Source: Budorcas taxicolor
Lineage: Eukaryota > Chordata > Mammalia > Artiodactyla > Bovidae
Assembly (NCBI RefSeq): GCF_023091745.1
Contig: NC_068933.1
Location: 14,760,001 to 14,824,000, forward strand
DNA: 64,000 nt
Direction of reading: 5' to 3'
The notes under the pieces are model-generated. The model was given only the letters and a program-made list of their open reading frames with translations. It was not told the DNA's origin and did no database searches. The stretch's first letter is position 1; each line of letters begins with the position of its first letter. The translations under genes and the position numbers were made by a program. Of the stretch, positions 11,141 to 23,657 are shown piece after piece.

Positions 11141-12640
11141 CCTACTGAGCAGTAGCTAGGCGCCAAGCACTACCTTAGAAACCCGGAGAGGAATGGGAAC
11201 AGATGTGGTACCTGCTCTTAAGGCTTTTACTGTCGACGTGCAGCTCAGTAGAGATAATCACCATGTTGGAGGTACGATCACAGGACAGTGAGAGAGGAAT
11301 GCCAAGCGTCTCCTGGGTGCGTCTCAGAAGGCACACGGGAGCGCAGACAGAGAGACCGGGCACCACCCAGCGGGGACCTCCGTGAAGGCCTTGGGTGCCT
11401 CGTAAAGGCCTTTGGCCTTTGTCCTAGAGTCAGTGTGGAGCGCTGGCAAATTCTGAAGAGGAAAGCAACGCTATTTGATTTGTGGGACAGAAAGATCTTT
11501 CTGGATCCTCTTGGGAGGTTTGGCATAACAGAGAAAGAGGGCGGAGGCAGGAAGGCTTGAAAAAAAAAAAGGAGAAATTCATCTCTGATAGAAGAAGGGA
11601 CTCCTTGTGGGAGAGGTGGGGAGAAGAGGAAGAATGAATAGAATTGGGTGTGTAGAGAGGGAGAGGGTAGCGTGTGGAAGGGGAGGAGTTCCTGTGAGCG
11701 GTCACCGTTTTCTTTGTGAAGTGAGACAGCACACGTCTCCAGAGACCAGCGTGTCAGATGGCGCCAAGACCGTGTGGAGCGAATCCGGGCTGACGGAGGG
11801 CTGGGGAACGAGGGCAGCTTTGCTAAGCAGGCTTGAGGGCGCAGTTAGGGTTGGAGGCCATCAAAGGGGAGTGCTGATTCGGGATTTATTCAGCGTTACC
11901 CGGGTCCTGGGTTTAAGGAGGAGGACATAAAAGCTGAACGGACATCGCGCTTGCTGATCTGCCAAAGAAGAGGGACGAGGGTGTTGAGACAGTGGATAGA
12001 GGGGGTTTGAGATGATGCATCACGGAGTCTGGGCTGGAAAGGAATAGCCGCAAAGACGAGAAGGGGCCCACCAGCCTGGAGAATGTGGAGGAGACACGAG
12101 CTAGCGGTCAGGGATGGGTGGTGGTGCTTCTCTTCACAGCGCTGGCCTCAGAAGACTGAGGGAAGTCATCCTGTGAGGGCGGTTCTCTGGCGGCAGGTGC
12201 AGGCTGCGTGAGCAGGTACCCGGCTACTCGGTTCATCACTCTGCCCCGGGGCCTGGCCCAGTTCCTAGAGCATAGTAGCTGTGTTTATGCGTCACGTCTC
12301 TGGTGATTTGGAAACAGAACTGCAGAGCTAAGCCAGTGTGGCTCAGGGCCCTGAGGTCGGCAAGCCGTGGGATATGAGCGAACGAGCACCTCGACCGGAA
12401 GAGGTCTCCTCAGACAGGGGCTGGGCGGGGAGGGCCCGACTTAGCAGCAACAGGGCGGAATGGAAGACGCGGAGGAGAAAGAATAGGGTCGCAGCGACTT
12501 CTCCCGAGGACCTGACTTCTGAGGAAGCACAGGGGAGAAAGAAGGGAGAACGAAGGGGTGGAGGTGGTTGGAGATGAAGGGAATGAGAGGCCCGAATTAA
12601 CTGGCTCGATTTCTGGCTAGAACTTTGTTCAGAAAAGCAT
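11141..12640 (+). mobile_element. Diverged L2-like LINE remnants
   Basis: Starts with 'aatacctactgagcagtagctaggcgccaagcac' wording and later has 'gacagaaagatctttctgga', typical of forward L2 3' regions in mammals. The copy is patchy and CG-richer than its neighbours. Open frames here are not gene-like. Confidence 0.4.
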
Positions 12641-13135
12641 TTGAGATGGCTGTCGACTCCGAATGTGGAGAAGACTCTAATCACTGCTTGCATCTGGTTG
12701 TGACACACTGGAGAAGTGCTGGCTGAAACCAGGCGCAAATGTTGAGAGAGGTCACCCAGGCCAAGGTAATCTCATGAAGAAAATGCTCTCCACACAGCAC
12801 ATTTCAATTTTAGGCAGAGATTATCTGTGAAAATCAGTTATGATGCCACTGCTTCATTTCATCTTTTCAAAATTCCTCCGCAAATACTCTTCCGCATGAG
12901 TGCTGAATCAGATCTGCCTTTGCAAATAGCACTTATGTAATTAAGCTTATGGTCCAATTGCTCAACTGCAAATGTCTTCCGAGTAAAAAGATTATGATTA
13001 TTTTCAACAAGCTTGTGACCAAATTGGTTTGAATGATTTTATTCTAATGATCATTCTGTGATTCCAATCAAAAATTAATTATTTTGATTATTATTAGGTT
13101 ATTTTAATTATTCTTAGATTGATTCTAATGACTTA
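12641..13135. other. AT-rich segment with homeodomain-like cores
   Basis: Repeat-free by eye. It contains TAATTAAGC (about 12939), AAATTAATTATTTTGATTATT (about 13071), TTAATTATTC (about 13104) and CTTTGCAAAT (about 12919). It may be a distal enhancer, but only the motifs are seen. Confidence 0.3.
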
Positions 13136-14086
13136 CATTTTACCAAAGAAGCAGTTTGGGGATTTGGCACGACCATTTTTTATTTTCTAATTCATTAATT
13201 TCTGCTTTTTATCTGTTTCATTTCTTCCTTCTGCTTTTCTTTGGCTTATTTTATTGTCCTCAAAATGTTTTTTTGAGTTGGATACATAATTCACTTCTTT
13301 CTCTCTTTTTGGAAGGATTTAGGTACTTTTTATAAACTTTCCCATGAACTCAGCTTTATCTGTATTCTATAGATATCTGTTTCATTATTGCTGTTTTCTA
13401 GAAATTTCATGATTTTTATTTCCATATCTTCTTCATATCAAAATATTTAATAAAGGGATTTAAAAAAATTTTAACAGAAAATTCAAAACATACACAAAAT
13501 ACAGAGAATAGTATAATGAATTACTAGGTACTCATCACCTACCTCCAATAATTATCAATATATGATAAATCTGGGCTCACCTTACCCCAAATTCCAGACA
13601 TCTTATCATTTCCTCTGCAAATATTTCAGCATGGAAACTGAGAGATTTTTAATTTCCTAGTGGAAGGGACATTTTGTTTCTGGCTTTATTATTCAGATCT
13701 GGTCTTATTGCATGGTGATCACTGAATATTCTATGCACTATTTATACTCTTGGAATATCTGGAATTCACAAGTATTACACAGGCACTTGTGAAGAAGGTA
13801 CATTCTCTAGTTCTAGGACAGAGTTCTATCAATATCTAGCAGTTAGATTTATCTTAGTGTCATGGACTAGAAATAGAAAAAGCAGCCTTCTTATATTGCT
13901 TGTAATTTGCTTTATGAATGGAGTTGCTATGTTACCCAGTGCAAAAATCCCCATTACTATTATAGTTTCTTGTAATTATACCTATTAGCATTACAAAGTA
14001 CCCTTACTTAATAGGATTATTTTTTTTGAGGGGGTGCTGAATTCCATCTTGTCTGATAGTAAGAATGAGCTCTCTTCTTTCTTTTT
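13136..14086 (-). mobile_element. Old L1 LINE fragments
   Basis: Pyrimidine-rich reverse-orientation L1 wording ('tttcatttcttccttctgcttttctttggc', 'ttattgcatggtgatcactgaatattc'). A different L1-like patch lies at about 13440-13670. Subfamily not assigned. Confidence 0.5.
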
Positions 14087-14097
14087 ATTTGCTTGTT

Positions 14098-14369
14098 GCT
14101 GCTGCTACTGCTGCTAAGTCACTTCAGTCGTGTCTGACTCTATGCGACCCCACAGACAGCAGCCCACCAGGCTCCCCCATCCCTGGGATTCTCCAGGCAA
14201 GAACACTGGAGTGGGTTGCCATTTCCTTCTCCAATGCATGAAAGTGAAAAGTGAAGTTGCTCAGCTGTGTCTGACTCTTAGCAACCCCATGGACTGCAGC
14301 CTACCAGGCTCCTCCGTCCATGGGATTTTCCAGGCAAGAGTACTAGAGTGGGGTGCCATTGCCTTCTCC
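14098..14369 (-). mobile_element. BOV-A2 SINE (dimer of Bov-A units)
   Basis: Two Bov-A units in tandem joined by 'atgcatgaaagtgaaaagtgaag'. Flanked by an 11 bp target duplication, ATTTGCTTGTT, at 14087-14097 and 14370-14380. A GCT-rich stretch at one end represents the tail. Confidence 0.93.
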
Positions 14370-14380
14370 ATTTGCTTGTT

Positions 14381-15130
14381 ACACTATTTCAATTTTGATC
14401 ACACCATTCTTCTAAACATCTTAGGACTTTTATCATATGTTAGCAGTCTTAGCAGTCACGTTTTTTAATTGCAGGCAACCAAATTCACTAAAGCATTTAA
14501 ACAGGAAAGGTTATTGGCTGGCTTATAGTAGTTCCAGGAGAGGCAGAGGATTAGTACAGGGGGCCATGGAGCCAAGAACAAAGTCTGAAAGGCGCAGTCC
14601 AGGTCAACGCCTATGCCCTGATTTCAAGGGAAACTGGGACATTGAATTCTGGTTTCTACTTTTGATAGGAGAATTCATAATGTGGAGATTTCCCCCCAGT
14701 ATAGGAGGCCTTGTTGGCCACAGTATAATAAATACCTTCTACAGCAGTGTCACTGAAGTCTCAGATACAGAACTTTAACTCCTCAGTAAAAATAGTCCAA
14801 GAATCTATGACCACATTCCCCTTGTATCATGTTGTGTGTAGAAGCTTCCTGAATGCATGCAGGATGTTCTCTAAAAATGTCCCAGCCTTTACCAAAAAAT
14901 AATACGTGGTCACAAGTTTTGCTTTCCCTTTCTTGCTTCTCTTAGAATCACACCTTCCTTCTTATTTTTATATCCAAAGCTCTTATTCTAGGCTTGCAGT
15001 TTCTCACCCAGGATTCTAGATTCTCTTCTGATAGTTCCCAGCCTTTTCCTGTTCCTAAACCATCCTTCTTACTGCCCATACCAAACTCTCTGGCATTATG
15101 TTCTGGAAACCTGGTGTAAGGGCCAGGTTT
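14381..15130. other. Intergenic DNA, partly L1-flank
   Basis: The reverse L1-like texture continues to about 14430. The rest is unassigned, and frames here have no domain. Confidence 0.35.
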
Positions 15131-15920
15131 TGTATAATCTCACTTGGCAAAGACATGCTGAGTGACTGTGCCATGCTGGGCCACATGCTTGGGGCTGGAG
15201 GTTCAAATATGAGTCAGATAAAGGCTAACCTTAAGGGCCCCTCAGTCTAGTGGGGCAGACAGACAACCAAATAGGAAAATACGACATAAAGTGCTATAAT
15301 TGTGGCACACAGAAAGGGCAGACATAATCTAGGGAGGCTCCTGGAAGAAGGTACCTCTGAACAGGGTGGGGAAGGATACATCCACTTCTCCCAGGGAAAG
15401 AGAGCACTGTAAGCATAAGAAACTGCCCGTGCAGAGGCAGGTCAGCTCGAGGGTGCTTAGCGCTCTGAGGAAAAGCCACAAGTACTTTAAAACGGAACAG
15501 CTGGCTCCTTAACAAAGTAGGAGAAGGCTTGCGTCTTTGGGTGAGACGTGACATACTGAAGAGATGGGATGCAAAGCCAGTGGAAAGCAACTGAAGGCTT
15601 TTTAGCATCTGAGTAAGATCAACCAAGCAATAATACATGTAGAATGGATTGGAGGAGCTCGCTGGTGGCAGGTGAAAGGTTAGCTGTCGCTGAAGCCCAT
15701 GAGAGAAAGTGGGTGACAACGGTGGTGGCTGCAAGGATAGGGCGGTGGTGGGGGGAAGACCTTCTGAAGAGGTGTCAAGAGGGACTCCACTAAACTCAGT
15801 GACTATGAGAAGGAGTGAGAGCAAAGCGGGAGTCAGTGGAGACTCAGGATTTCCGTGCTCCTTCGGGGAAGGGATTCTAAAACCGAGTCCTTGAGAGGAG
15901 GTATGAATCTGGGGAGAGAG
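15131..15920 (+). mobile_element. L2 LINE remnant
   Basis: Forward L2 3' wording: 'tgccatgctgggccacatgcttggggctgg', then 'cagtctagtggggcagacagacaacc' and 'gtagaatggattggaggag'. It explains the long but meaningless reverse open frame at 15294-16034. Confidence 0.55.
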
Positions 15921-17439
15921 CAGAGTGCTGTATTGAAAGTCCCAAGTCTGGGACACACACGTGGAGGATGTGGCGGGAAATCTGGAGAAGGGAGATGGCC
16001 CAGCAGAGGCTGAGGAGCAGTTCTGCCCAACCATGGCACGTCCCCTGCAAACACCTGGAAGCTTTGAAAAACCCTAAAACCTGGCCCCTGCCCCAAGAGG
16101 TGCTAATATAATCACCTGGGCAGCAAGATCAAGGCACTCCAAGGGACTCTGCTGGGCAGACAGCCAATGGCAGAGAGAGGAGGATGCCAGGCCTGTAGGG
16201 TGCCCTTCCCCTCTCCACCACTCTACTGGGTGACTGTGACAAAATCATCAGCCAAGTTTCCTCCTCTAGAAAGTGAAGATCATAACACTCGGAAGGATTT
16301 CAAGTATGAAATAAAATAAGGTGTGTACAGCACCTAACACCATTCCTGGCCCATACTGCAGACCGATGAGCTGCAGGAGTCAACTGCGGGACCACATCTA
16401 AGGAAATGCATAGTCTCAGGCACATTCCCAAAGAAAGTGTGGCTTTCTGTTTAATAGGAAGGAGAACAAGGAACCTCCCAAACCTCTAATGAACAAAATG
16501 ACATCACTTGTGTCCATGCAATATGCTGGCTCATGCAGCAGCCTTAGAACTGACTGCAAGATATGGAAGGCAGCATGCTGGCTTAACACTCAAAGCAATG
16601 TTCCAGCAGCTATGACTCTTGGTTGAGATACAACACCAGAGATGCAACACACTTGTCCACCCCTGTAGACAAATACTCATGAAGCATCCACTGTATGCCA
16701 GGCAAAGGACCCTTAGGCATTCTTTCATTCTTTAACCAACATGATTAAGTACATACTGTGTGCCAGAAACCCCACTAAATTCTTGGGAAATCGTGATAAA
16801 TAAGAAAAAGAGGGGCTATAAAAACCCTGAAGGGGCAGACCCTGTTCCTTGACATCTCTTTAGTCCATCCATTCCCAACATCCCCGCAGCCACCACCCCT
16901 GCCCCCCGTGACTTCTTTCATGGGTTTCAGCAATAGCCTGACACCTGTTGCAAGCTTCTCCAATCTGTCAAACACTCAGATTACAGATTTTATTGAATAA
17001 TCTCTCAGATAGGTGTTAAATAACTACCCGATGGTGTGTCACAAGCACATGATCCTATGGGACCACTTAGTAGGGGGTTTCAACCGAACAGGAAAGCCAG
17101 AAGGGCTGCCCTGAGGGAGTGACAACCAAACAGAGAAAAGTAGCTGTTGGCCAAAGGGGAGTATAGGAGAAGGGATTTCTTGGGTCCTGCACACCTTCCC
17201 CGTCAGCTCTCTCACACCACCATGCCCTCCTCACACAACTCCTGAATCACTTCTGCACTTGGGCCTCCAGCCAGCGTGAGTCATCCTCCAAGGTGCAGCA
17301 AAAAGCCAGCTTCTTCCTCATGGTCCTTTCTGACCACACCCTGCTCTCCAACACCCCACCCCTGTGTCTCCACCATCAAACCTCTCACTTCTTAGTGTAA
17401 GAGACACAGGTGGCCAAGTCTCTCAGGTCTGTTGACCAC
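15921..17439. other. Intergenic DNA with a MIR fragment
   Basis: A MIR-like stretch lies at about 16200-16375 ('ctactgggtgactgtgac', then 'gtttcctcctctagaaagtgaagat'). The rest is unassigned, with no convincing exon. Confidence 0.4.
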
Positions 17440-17930
17440 TCTATCCAGCAACAAATACAATGCCAGGGATACTACCCAGGGTACTCCAGAGAGACAGAAT
17501 CAATAGGGGGTGTGTGCATTTGTGTGTGTGTGTGAATAATGTATATAAGAAAGTGAGAAAGTCAGAGGAAGACAGAATTTTTTAAAATTATATAGAATTA
17601 GTTAATGCAACCATGGTGGCTGACAAGCCCACAATCTGCAGGGTGGGTCCAGGGAAGAGGTAATGTTGCAGCTCTCCCCTAAAGGCAGTCTGGGGCTGGC
17701 TTTCCTCTTCCTCAGGGACCTCAGTCTTTTTTCTTTCAAAGCTGTCAACTGATTCGATGAGGCCCACTCACATCATAGAGGATAATCTGCTTTACTCAAA
17801 GTCTATTAAGTTAATGTTAACCTTATAAAAAATAACTTCACAACAACATCTGGCCTGGTTTACGACCTGGTATCTGGGTGCCGTGGCCTAGTCAAGTTGA
17901 CACATAAAATTAATCATCACACAGTTAAAA
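17440..17930 (+). mobile_element. Old LTR-like mammalian repeat, family uncertain
   Basis: Recognised wording: 'gtactccagagagacagaatcaata' at the start, a (TG)n patch, 'cccacaatctgcagggtgg', 'aactgattcgatgaggccca' and the end 'agttgacacataaaattaatcatcacac'. I know this repeat from other mammals but cannot name the family with certainty. Confidence 0.5.
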
Positions 17931-18627
17931 ACAGGTGCTTGGCAAGTATTTTTGGAATGAAATCTGCTAATCTTAGGTTTGTTTTCTTCTTTCTTTTTCT
18001 TTGTCTCTCTCCTTTGCTTTTCTTTGAATGCTAGTCCCATAGCCCTACCCTTTTAAAACTTTCTTTTGTGTGTATCATTCCCCCAGTGGTGTTTTCCCCA
18101 GGCATGTTGGGGGTCCCATCAGCTACAGAAATATACAAGGAGTTCACTGTCACAGAAAAGGCCCTGGTTGTGACCACACTGGTCCCTGGAGAGCCTCCCA
18201 GTTGGCAGGAAAGGAAGCCACAGAGAAAGAACTTGTTAAGGTCAAACCTCAGTGAACCAGGACCAGCTCTCCTGGTGACCAGAGTTCTTTCCATTAACTA
18301 TGCCAAAACCTTCACGTGGGTATGGGCAGGGAAGGAATAAAAGGCCCTGTGCAGGAGAACTCACCTTCTACAACCTACACCTCACAGAAACCCTGTTACC
18401 CTGATCCCTGCCCCACTCTCATAAATGGAAGGAACACCCGCTTATCTTGGGAGTCAAAGAATTCAGGAGGGTTCTAAGCCTTGGGTGTTAGAATCCATGC
18501 GTTCATTCGTCCTTAGAGGGCAGCGTGAGACCTCCAGCAGTCTTGGTCAGGTTCCTGAGAGAAAGGCTACATTACCAAGCCCCACTTCCCAATTCTTAAC
18601 CTGGACCTGCCATCTCTGAGCAAACAT
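17931..18627. other. Intergenic sequence
   Basis: No repeat recognised with confidence. Frames at 18031-18340 are open on both strands but lack domain features. Confidence 0.35.
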
Positions 18628-18826
18628 AGTGAAGTCTCTCAGTCGTGTCCGACCCTTTGCAACCCCATGGACTGTAGCCTACCAGGCTCCTCTGTCCATG
18701 GGATTTTCCAGGCAAGAGTACTGGAGTGGATAGCCATTCCCTTCTCCAGGGGATCTTCCTGACCCAGGGATCAAACCCAGGTCTCCCGCATTGCAGGCAG
18801 ATGCTTTACTCTCTGAGCCACCATAG
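18628..18826 (-). mobile_element. Bov-tA SINE
   Basis: Reverse Bov-A unit, then the complement of the tRNA-like head ending 'ctctgagccacca'. Confidence 0.9.
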
Positions 18827-19282
18827 GCTAGTCCATGTCCTGCCTTCCTTCCTTTGCCCTCCCTCCTTCCAACAAATATTTACTGGGTACTTTCCCCATG
18901 CCAGGCACTGTGCCAAATGTTAGGGACACAGAGATGAATAAGCCAAGGTTCCAGGGTCAGAGAGCTCACAGAGATCTCTCAGAGGAGACACACCTGTGTG
19001 CCCCCTTGCCTGGACTTCACGTAGGACTCATCTCCTGGGCAGCCCTCTAGACGTGCTGATTCCTGTTCCCTGATAATTTTTGTCCAGTCTTCCAATTGGC
19101 TTATTAAAATACTGCAGCCAGAGAGGTGAGGTCCTCTGGCAAGACACAGCTGATCTTCAAACAGCAAGCGGAAGGGTGAATTTAGTTTCTTTTTAAAGAA
19201 GCCTCTCAAGTGGATCAGTCCTCATCTTAGAAGTTGTTGAAAAGTTTCAACCACTAGAGGGCACCAACCAACCCTTGATCCG
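18827..19282. other. Intergenic DNA with L2-like 3' end
   Basis: About 18865-18990 has 'caacaaatatttactgggtac ... gccaggcactgtgccaaatg ... agagatgaataag', the L2 tail wording. The rest is unassigned. Confidence 0.5.
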
Positions 19283-19497
19283 CCGCTGCTGCATGAGTGC
19301 TACAGTCGCTTCAGTGTTCCACTCTTTGAGACCCCAAGGAGGGTAGCCTGCCAGGCTCCTCTGTCCATGGGATTCTCCAGGCAAGAATACTGGAGTGGGT
19401 TGCCATGCCCTCCTCCAGGGGATCTTCCTGATGCAGGGAATGAACCTACGTCTCTTATGTCTCCAGCACTGGCAGATGGGTTCTTTACCACTAGCAC
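19283..19497 (-). mobile_element. Bov-tA SINE, diverged
   Basis: Reverse Bov-A unit ('ctgtccatgggattctccaggcaag') and a degraded tRNA-like head. Confidence 0.87.
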
Positions 19498-20817
19498 CAT
19501 CCACTAAACCTGCCCAAATCCTGGAGAGTTTCTGCACAGGTTACTCTGCTTCCAGATCTATAATGCTAATATCTTTCATTTTTCTCAACATGAGCCTTGA
19601 GAACCAGGCACATTTTAAAGTGAATCCACAGACTGTACTTAAGCCGATAGGATGATGAGGGAGTTAAGACATCCTAATACAGAGAAAATAGGCCACAGAT
19701 TGTCGTATGAATAAATAGATCAGAACCAATGACATAAAAGACTTTTTAAAACCTATGCTCACTAACCTATTCATCTGCTAAAATCCAATATCCACAGATA
19801 GCCACAACATAACTTCGCATTATTGACAAGCCATTGTTCAGCAATGCATCTAATAACTGCCAGACCATGGACCAGTGAACCAGTGCATCAAACTAACTGA
19901 GTTTGTTGGGGAGGTTGGTTGTTGTTTTTAAAGATACAGATTTGAGGACCACATCCACAAGGATTTTTTTAAATAAGTCTGGAATGGGACTTTGTCCCAT
20001 TGCGCGTTATCCAAAGACTCCTGATGTGTAAGAGTCTGGAAGCCTCTGCTTTACAATTGGAGGGTCGGAAATGTGGGGAGCAAAAGCGAGAGCTGAGTTC
20101 AGAAACCTGATGACTTATGGGGAGCGTGTACCTCTGGGGGCCCTGAGAGGGGAACACCTGGAATACTGAAAATTGCTCCCCTGCTTTGTGAAGCAGCAGC
20201 TACATCTGGCCCCTGGAAGGTGGCTAGAGCTCCTTGGGCCTTATAAGTCTCTCCCATGACTTCTGATCTCAACAGGATCAAGGCTAGAGCAAGGCCAGGC
20301 ATCCGGCAGGAGAGGGCCCTGGTGAAGCGGGATCTGCCTGTTTGTGTCCAGCTCTGCCACCTCGTGGTGATGGGACCTTCAGTCAAGCGTCCTTGAATTC
20401 CCCAAGCCTTGATTTTCTTATATATAAAATGAACATAATACCCATCTTATTGTTGAGGGAATTCAGGGAACAAAAATCTGCAAAACACTGAGAGCTTGGA
20501 GGAGTTCAGTGCCTGAGAGGTAAGGGATGCTGCCTACATGTTGACCTGCATTGTCACTAGCCTGGGAGAACCAAGAGCAGGACAGCACTGCCACTGACCC
20601 CCACAAGGTCCCAGACCTGAGCCGTCTGCAGACCTCTGGTAAAAGATACACCTCATTTAACTCCAGCTGGTGGTGTCCTGGGAGGACTGTCTTTTCTAGT
20701 CTGCAGTCTGAACCAGTCATTGAGGTAGCACTCATATCCTCGCTGTCCAGGTCAAAGAAAGCGAGTCTGAGCTCCCTGGCTGCTGCTACCATTCTTCTGG
20801 GGCTTGTAGAGTTTGAT
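19498..20817. other. Intergenic DNA with a MIR
   Basis: A forward MIR-like stretch lies at about 20345-20530. No exon recognised. Frames at 20099-20856 show no domain. Confidence 0.4.
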
Positions 20818-20828
20818 GATGACCTCCA

Positions 20829-21056
20829 CGTGTGCGTGCACGCTAAGTCGCTTTAGTCATGTCTGACTGTGTGTGACTCCATGGACCGTAGCCCGCCAGG
20901 CTCCTATGTCCGTGGGATTTTTCAGATAAGAATACTGGAGTGGGTTGCCATTTCCTTCTCCAGGGGATCTTCCCAACCCAGGGATCGATCCTGCATCTCC
21001 TATATCTCCTGCATTGGCAGGAACGTTCTTCACCGTGAGTGCCAACCGGGAAGCCC
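20829..21056 (-). mobile_element. Bov-tA SINE
   Basis: Reverse orientation. A perfect 11 bp target duplication, GATGACCTCCA, flanks it at 20818-20828 and 21057-21067. Confidence 0.93.
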
Positions 21057-21322
21057 GATGACCTCCATATTCAATCCCAATGGGCCTTTCGAGTCCTACA
21101 GACATTTTCTGCATCTCTTCTACGTCAGATCCTGGTGAGCATCCTCTCTGTCTAGAATCATCCACACCTTTGCTTCTAGGAATCCCAGGAGCCTCTGAGC
21201 TCTCCTTCTCTTCTGACGACCCCTTCCAAGTTCTTGTCCGTCACCCACTCCTCACCTATCAGCTTCTCCCAAGATTCTGTACTTGCCACCCTACTGGCCC
21301 TTCTCTTCTAAGCCCTTTTTGG

Positions 21323-21515
21323 AAAATAAATTATTTATTTTGGCTGTGCTGGGTCTTTATTGCTAAGCATGGGCTCTAGGTGGGCAGGCTCAAAAGTTGT
21401 GGCGCACGGGCTTAGCTGCTCGGAGGCAGGTGGAATCTTCCCAGACCAGGCAATCCAACCCGTGTCTCCTGCACTGCAAGGCAGATCCTTTACCACTGGA
21501 CCACCAGGAAGGTCC
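21323..21515 (-). mobile_element. CHR-type tRNA-derived SINE
   Basis: Begins with a T-rich 'aaataaattatttattttggctgtgctggg', the complement of the tail, and ends 'ggaccaccaggaaggtcc', the complement of the head. Confidence 0.8.
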
Positions 21516-22164
21516 CTCCTTTAAGCTCTTAAGTCATTTCACCCATGGCCATGGTCTATCTGTCCCTGCAGGCCAATGTACCAGTTTTATGTCTGTCACT
21601 TTGCTATCTCAACTGTCTCTGGACATCCACTTATAGGATATCTACATGAACTTTAAAATTGATATGTCCCAAATTAAACTAATCATCGTCTTCCACATGC
21701 CCTGCCCTATACACATATCTGCATCCCCCACAAATTACCTTCTATTCCTCCTTAATGTTAACTGACCTCAATTAATGGGGTCACCACACAGTCCATTCCC
21801 AAAGCAGAAACCCAGCAATTCTCTTCTCTGTTTTTCTCCCACTGTGCTTAATCCTTCCCCAGGCCTGTGGGTTTTCTCTCTCACACAAGTCCAGCTCATA
21901 ACTAACCCCTGAGCAGGACTTTAGCATCTTTATCTGAACCACTGTGATACAAAAAAATGTTTAACTCCTGGGTGTCAGATTTGTCCCCTCAACCCATGAC
22001 TGCCTCGCCACTCATCCTCCACCACACTCCTCACACTTCATGATCTAGACTATGTTGTGGTTCCTCAAAACCAGATGCCATTTCATGCCCTCATGTCCTT
22101 CCTTGTCCCAATCCCTTCACTGAGGGCATCCCTCCCACCTGTCTTCACTTGGCTACCTCTCACT
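21516..22164 (-). mobile_element. L2-like LINE remnant
   Basis: Pyrimidine-rich reverse L2 wording: 'atgtcccaaattaaactaatcat', then 'gtccattcccaaagcagaaaccc'. Diverged. Confidence 0.4.
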
Positions 22165-22618
22165 CATTGTGGTGGGCTGGATGATAATCTCCTGAAAGCT
22201 TATGTCCTGAAAGCTTATGTGGAACCTGTGGATGTGACCTTATGTGGGAAAAGGGTCTTTGCACATGTAATTAAGGATCTCAAGATAAGACCCTTCTGGA
22301 TTACGCAGGTGGGCCCTAAGTCCAATGACAAACGTCCTCATAAAAGGGGGAGGAGGGACACAGAGACGGCCTCGTGAAGGCACGTGGAGGCAGAGGTTGG
22401 AGTCTTGCTGCCACAAACCAAGACGTGCCAAGGCCACCAAAAGCTGGAGGAGACAAGGAAGGAAACCTCCCCTAGGGCCTTTAGAGGGCACATGGCTCTG
22501 CCAACACCTGTATTTTGGACTTCTAGTCTCCAAAACTGGGAGAAAGTAAATTTCCATTGTTTTAAGCTACTAGGTCTGTGGCAATTTGCTAAGGCAGCCA
22601 GAGGAAACTAATGCACTC
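22165..22618 (+). mobile_element. MLT1-like MaLR LTR
   Basis: Near-complete LTR wording: 'gtggatgtgaccttatgtgg', 'gggtctttgcacatgtaattaag', 'gtgggccctaagtcc' and 'cctcataaaagggg', to 'aaattt-ccattgttttaagc' and 'gaggaaactaatgcac'. The name is from memory of the consensus. Confidence 0.6.
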
Positions 22619-23510
22619 ACCTTCGGGACGCAGTTCACACATCATCTCCTCCAGGAAGTCCTCTCTGATTTCCTCCTGCCATCACCCCACTGCTGCCTGC
22701 TTATATCTGATTTCCTTCCTCTGTCTGTCTCACTTGAGAAACTCCTGAAAAGCAGCATCTGGGTTCTGTTTCCCATTGCAACATGAGGATCCAACACTGT
22801 TTCAGGAATAGACCAGGTGCTCGACCAGATCAACGCATGTGAATCTCAGTCCCTGTGTCCCTCCTACAGTCTGAACATCATGCCAGGCACTTCACAAACA
22901 TTCCCTCATTGAGTCACCTCGATAGGCCTAGGAGGTAGATACCATCATCTCTGCTTTATAGACATGGAAGCTAAGGCACAACAACTTGCCCAAGGCCATT
23001 TGTAAACAGAATTTGTATCCAGATCAATTTGATGAACATGAGCATGGCATTTTCAAAAGACCAGTGGCGAACTAGAAGGGTATATTGGAGAACAGCAGGG
23101 AAAAGACTGGGTCTGAATTACACACTTGTGAGACAAAGCTGCTGTGTGTGTACACATGTGTGTGTAAACAGTAGTGAGGGTAGGAGTTTAGTAAACTCTG
23201 GCTGATCGAGCTCATAACGCAGCATAAATGTATCACAGCAGCTTCCATTTTGAGGCCTGGGAGCAAGGGGTGCTGTGGTGCATGAGGGCTAAGAAAGGAC
23301 AAACAAGAAGAAGAGGAAATAGGAAGGGAAAAGAGAGGGAGGAGAAGGATAGTTCTGCCATGTCTGGAAACAGAGCATGCTTTTCTTCAGCTTGTCCCCC
23401 CCCCACCTCCTATGCACATGTCTCTGCCCTACGGTGGCCTCGTTCTCAGAGCGTCAGCGCACAGATACTGTCTCAGATCCCACCATGGCACTTCACCAGG
23501 TATGGGAGGC
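22619..23510. other. Intergenic DNA with a reverse MIR
   Basis: A MIR in reverse orientation lies at about 22870-23015 ('gctttatagacatggaagctaaggcac'). Short TG runs occur near 23140-23165. No exon recognised. Confidence 0.4.
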
Positions 23511-23657
23511 TTCGGCCCCCAAAATGCACCCATGTCCTAATTCCTGAAACCTATAAGTGTATAAAGGCCAAAAAAGGGACTTTGCAGATTTGATTAAATT
23601 AAGCATTTTGAGATGGGGCGATTATCCAGATAGGCCTTAAATGCAACCATAAGCATC
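23511..23657 (+). mobile_element. MLT1-like LTR, left part
   Basis: 'ccccaaaatgcacccatgtcctaattcctgaaacc', then 'gactttgcagatttgattaa'. The LTR is split at 23657 by a reverse-strand insertion and resumes at 24086. Confidence 0.6.

Noticed and set aside
12343..12738. 131-codon reverse frame
   Set aside because: Serine/leucine-rich frame in GC-rich, partly L2-derived DNA without supporting signals.
15294..16034. 246-codon reverse open frame
   Set aside because: Lies over an L2-like remnant, is Ser/Pro/Leu-rich, and has no domain, splice or promoter context.
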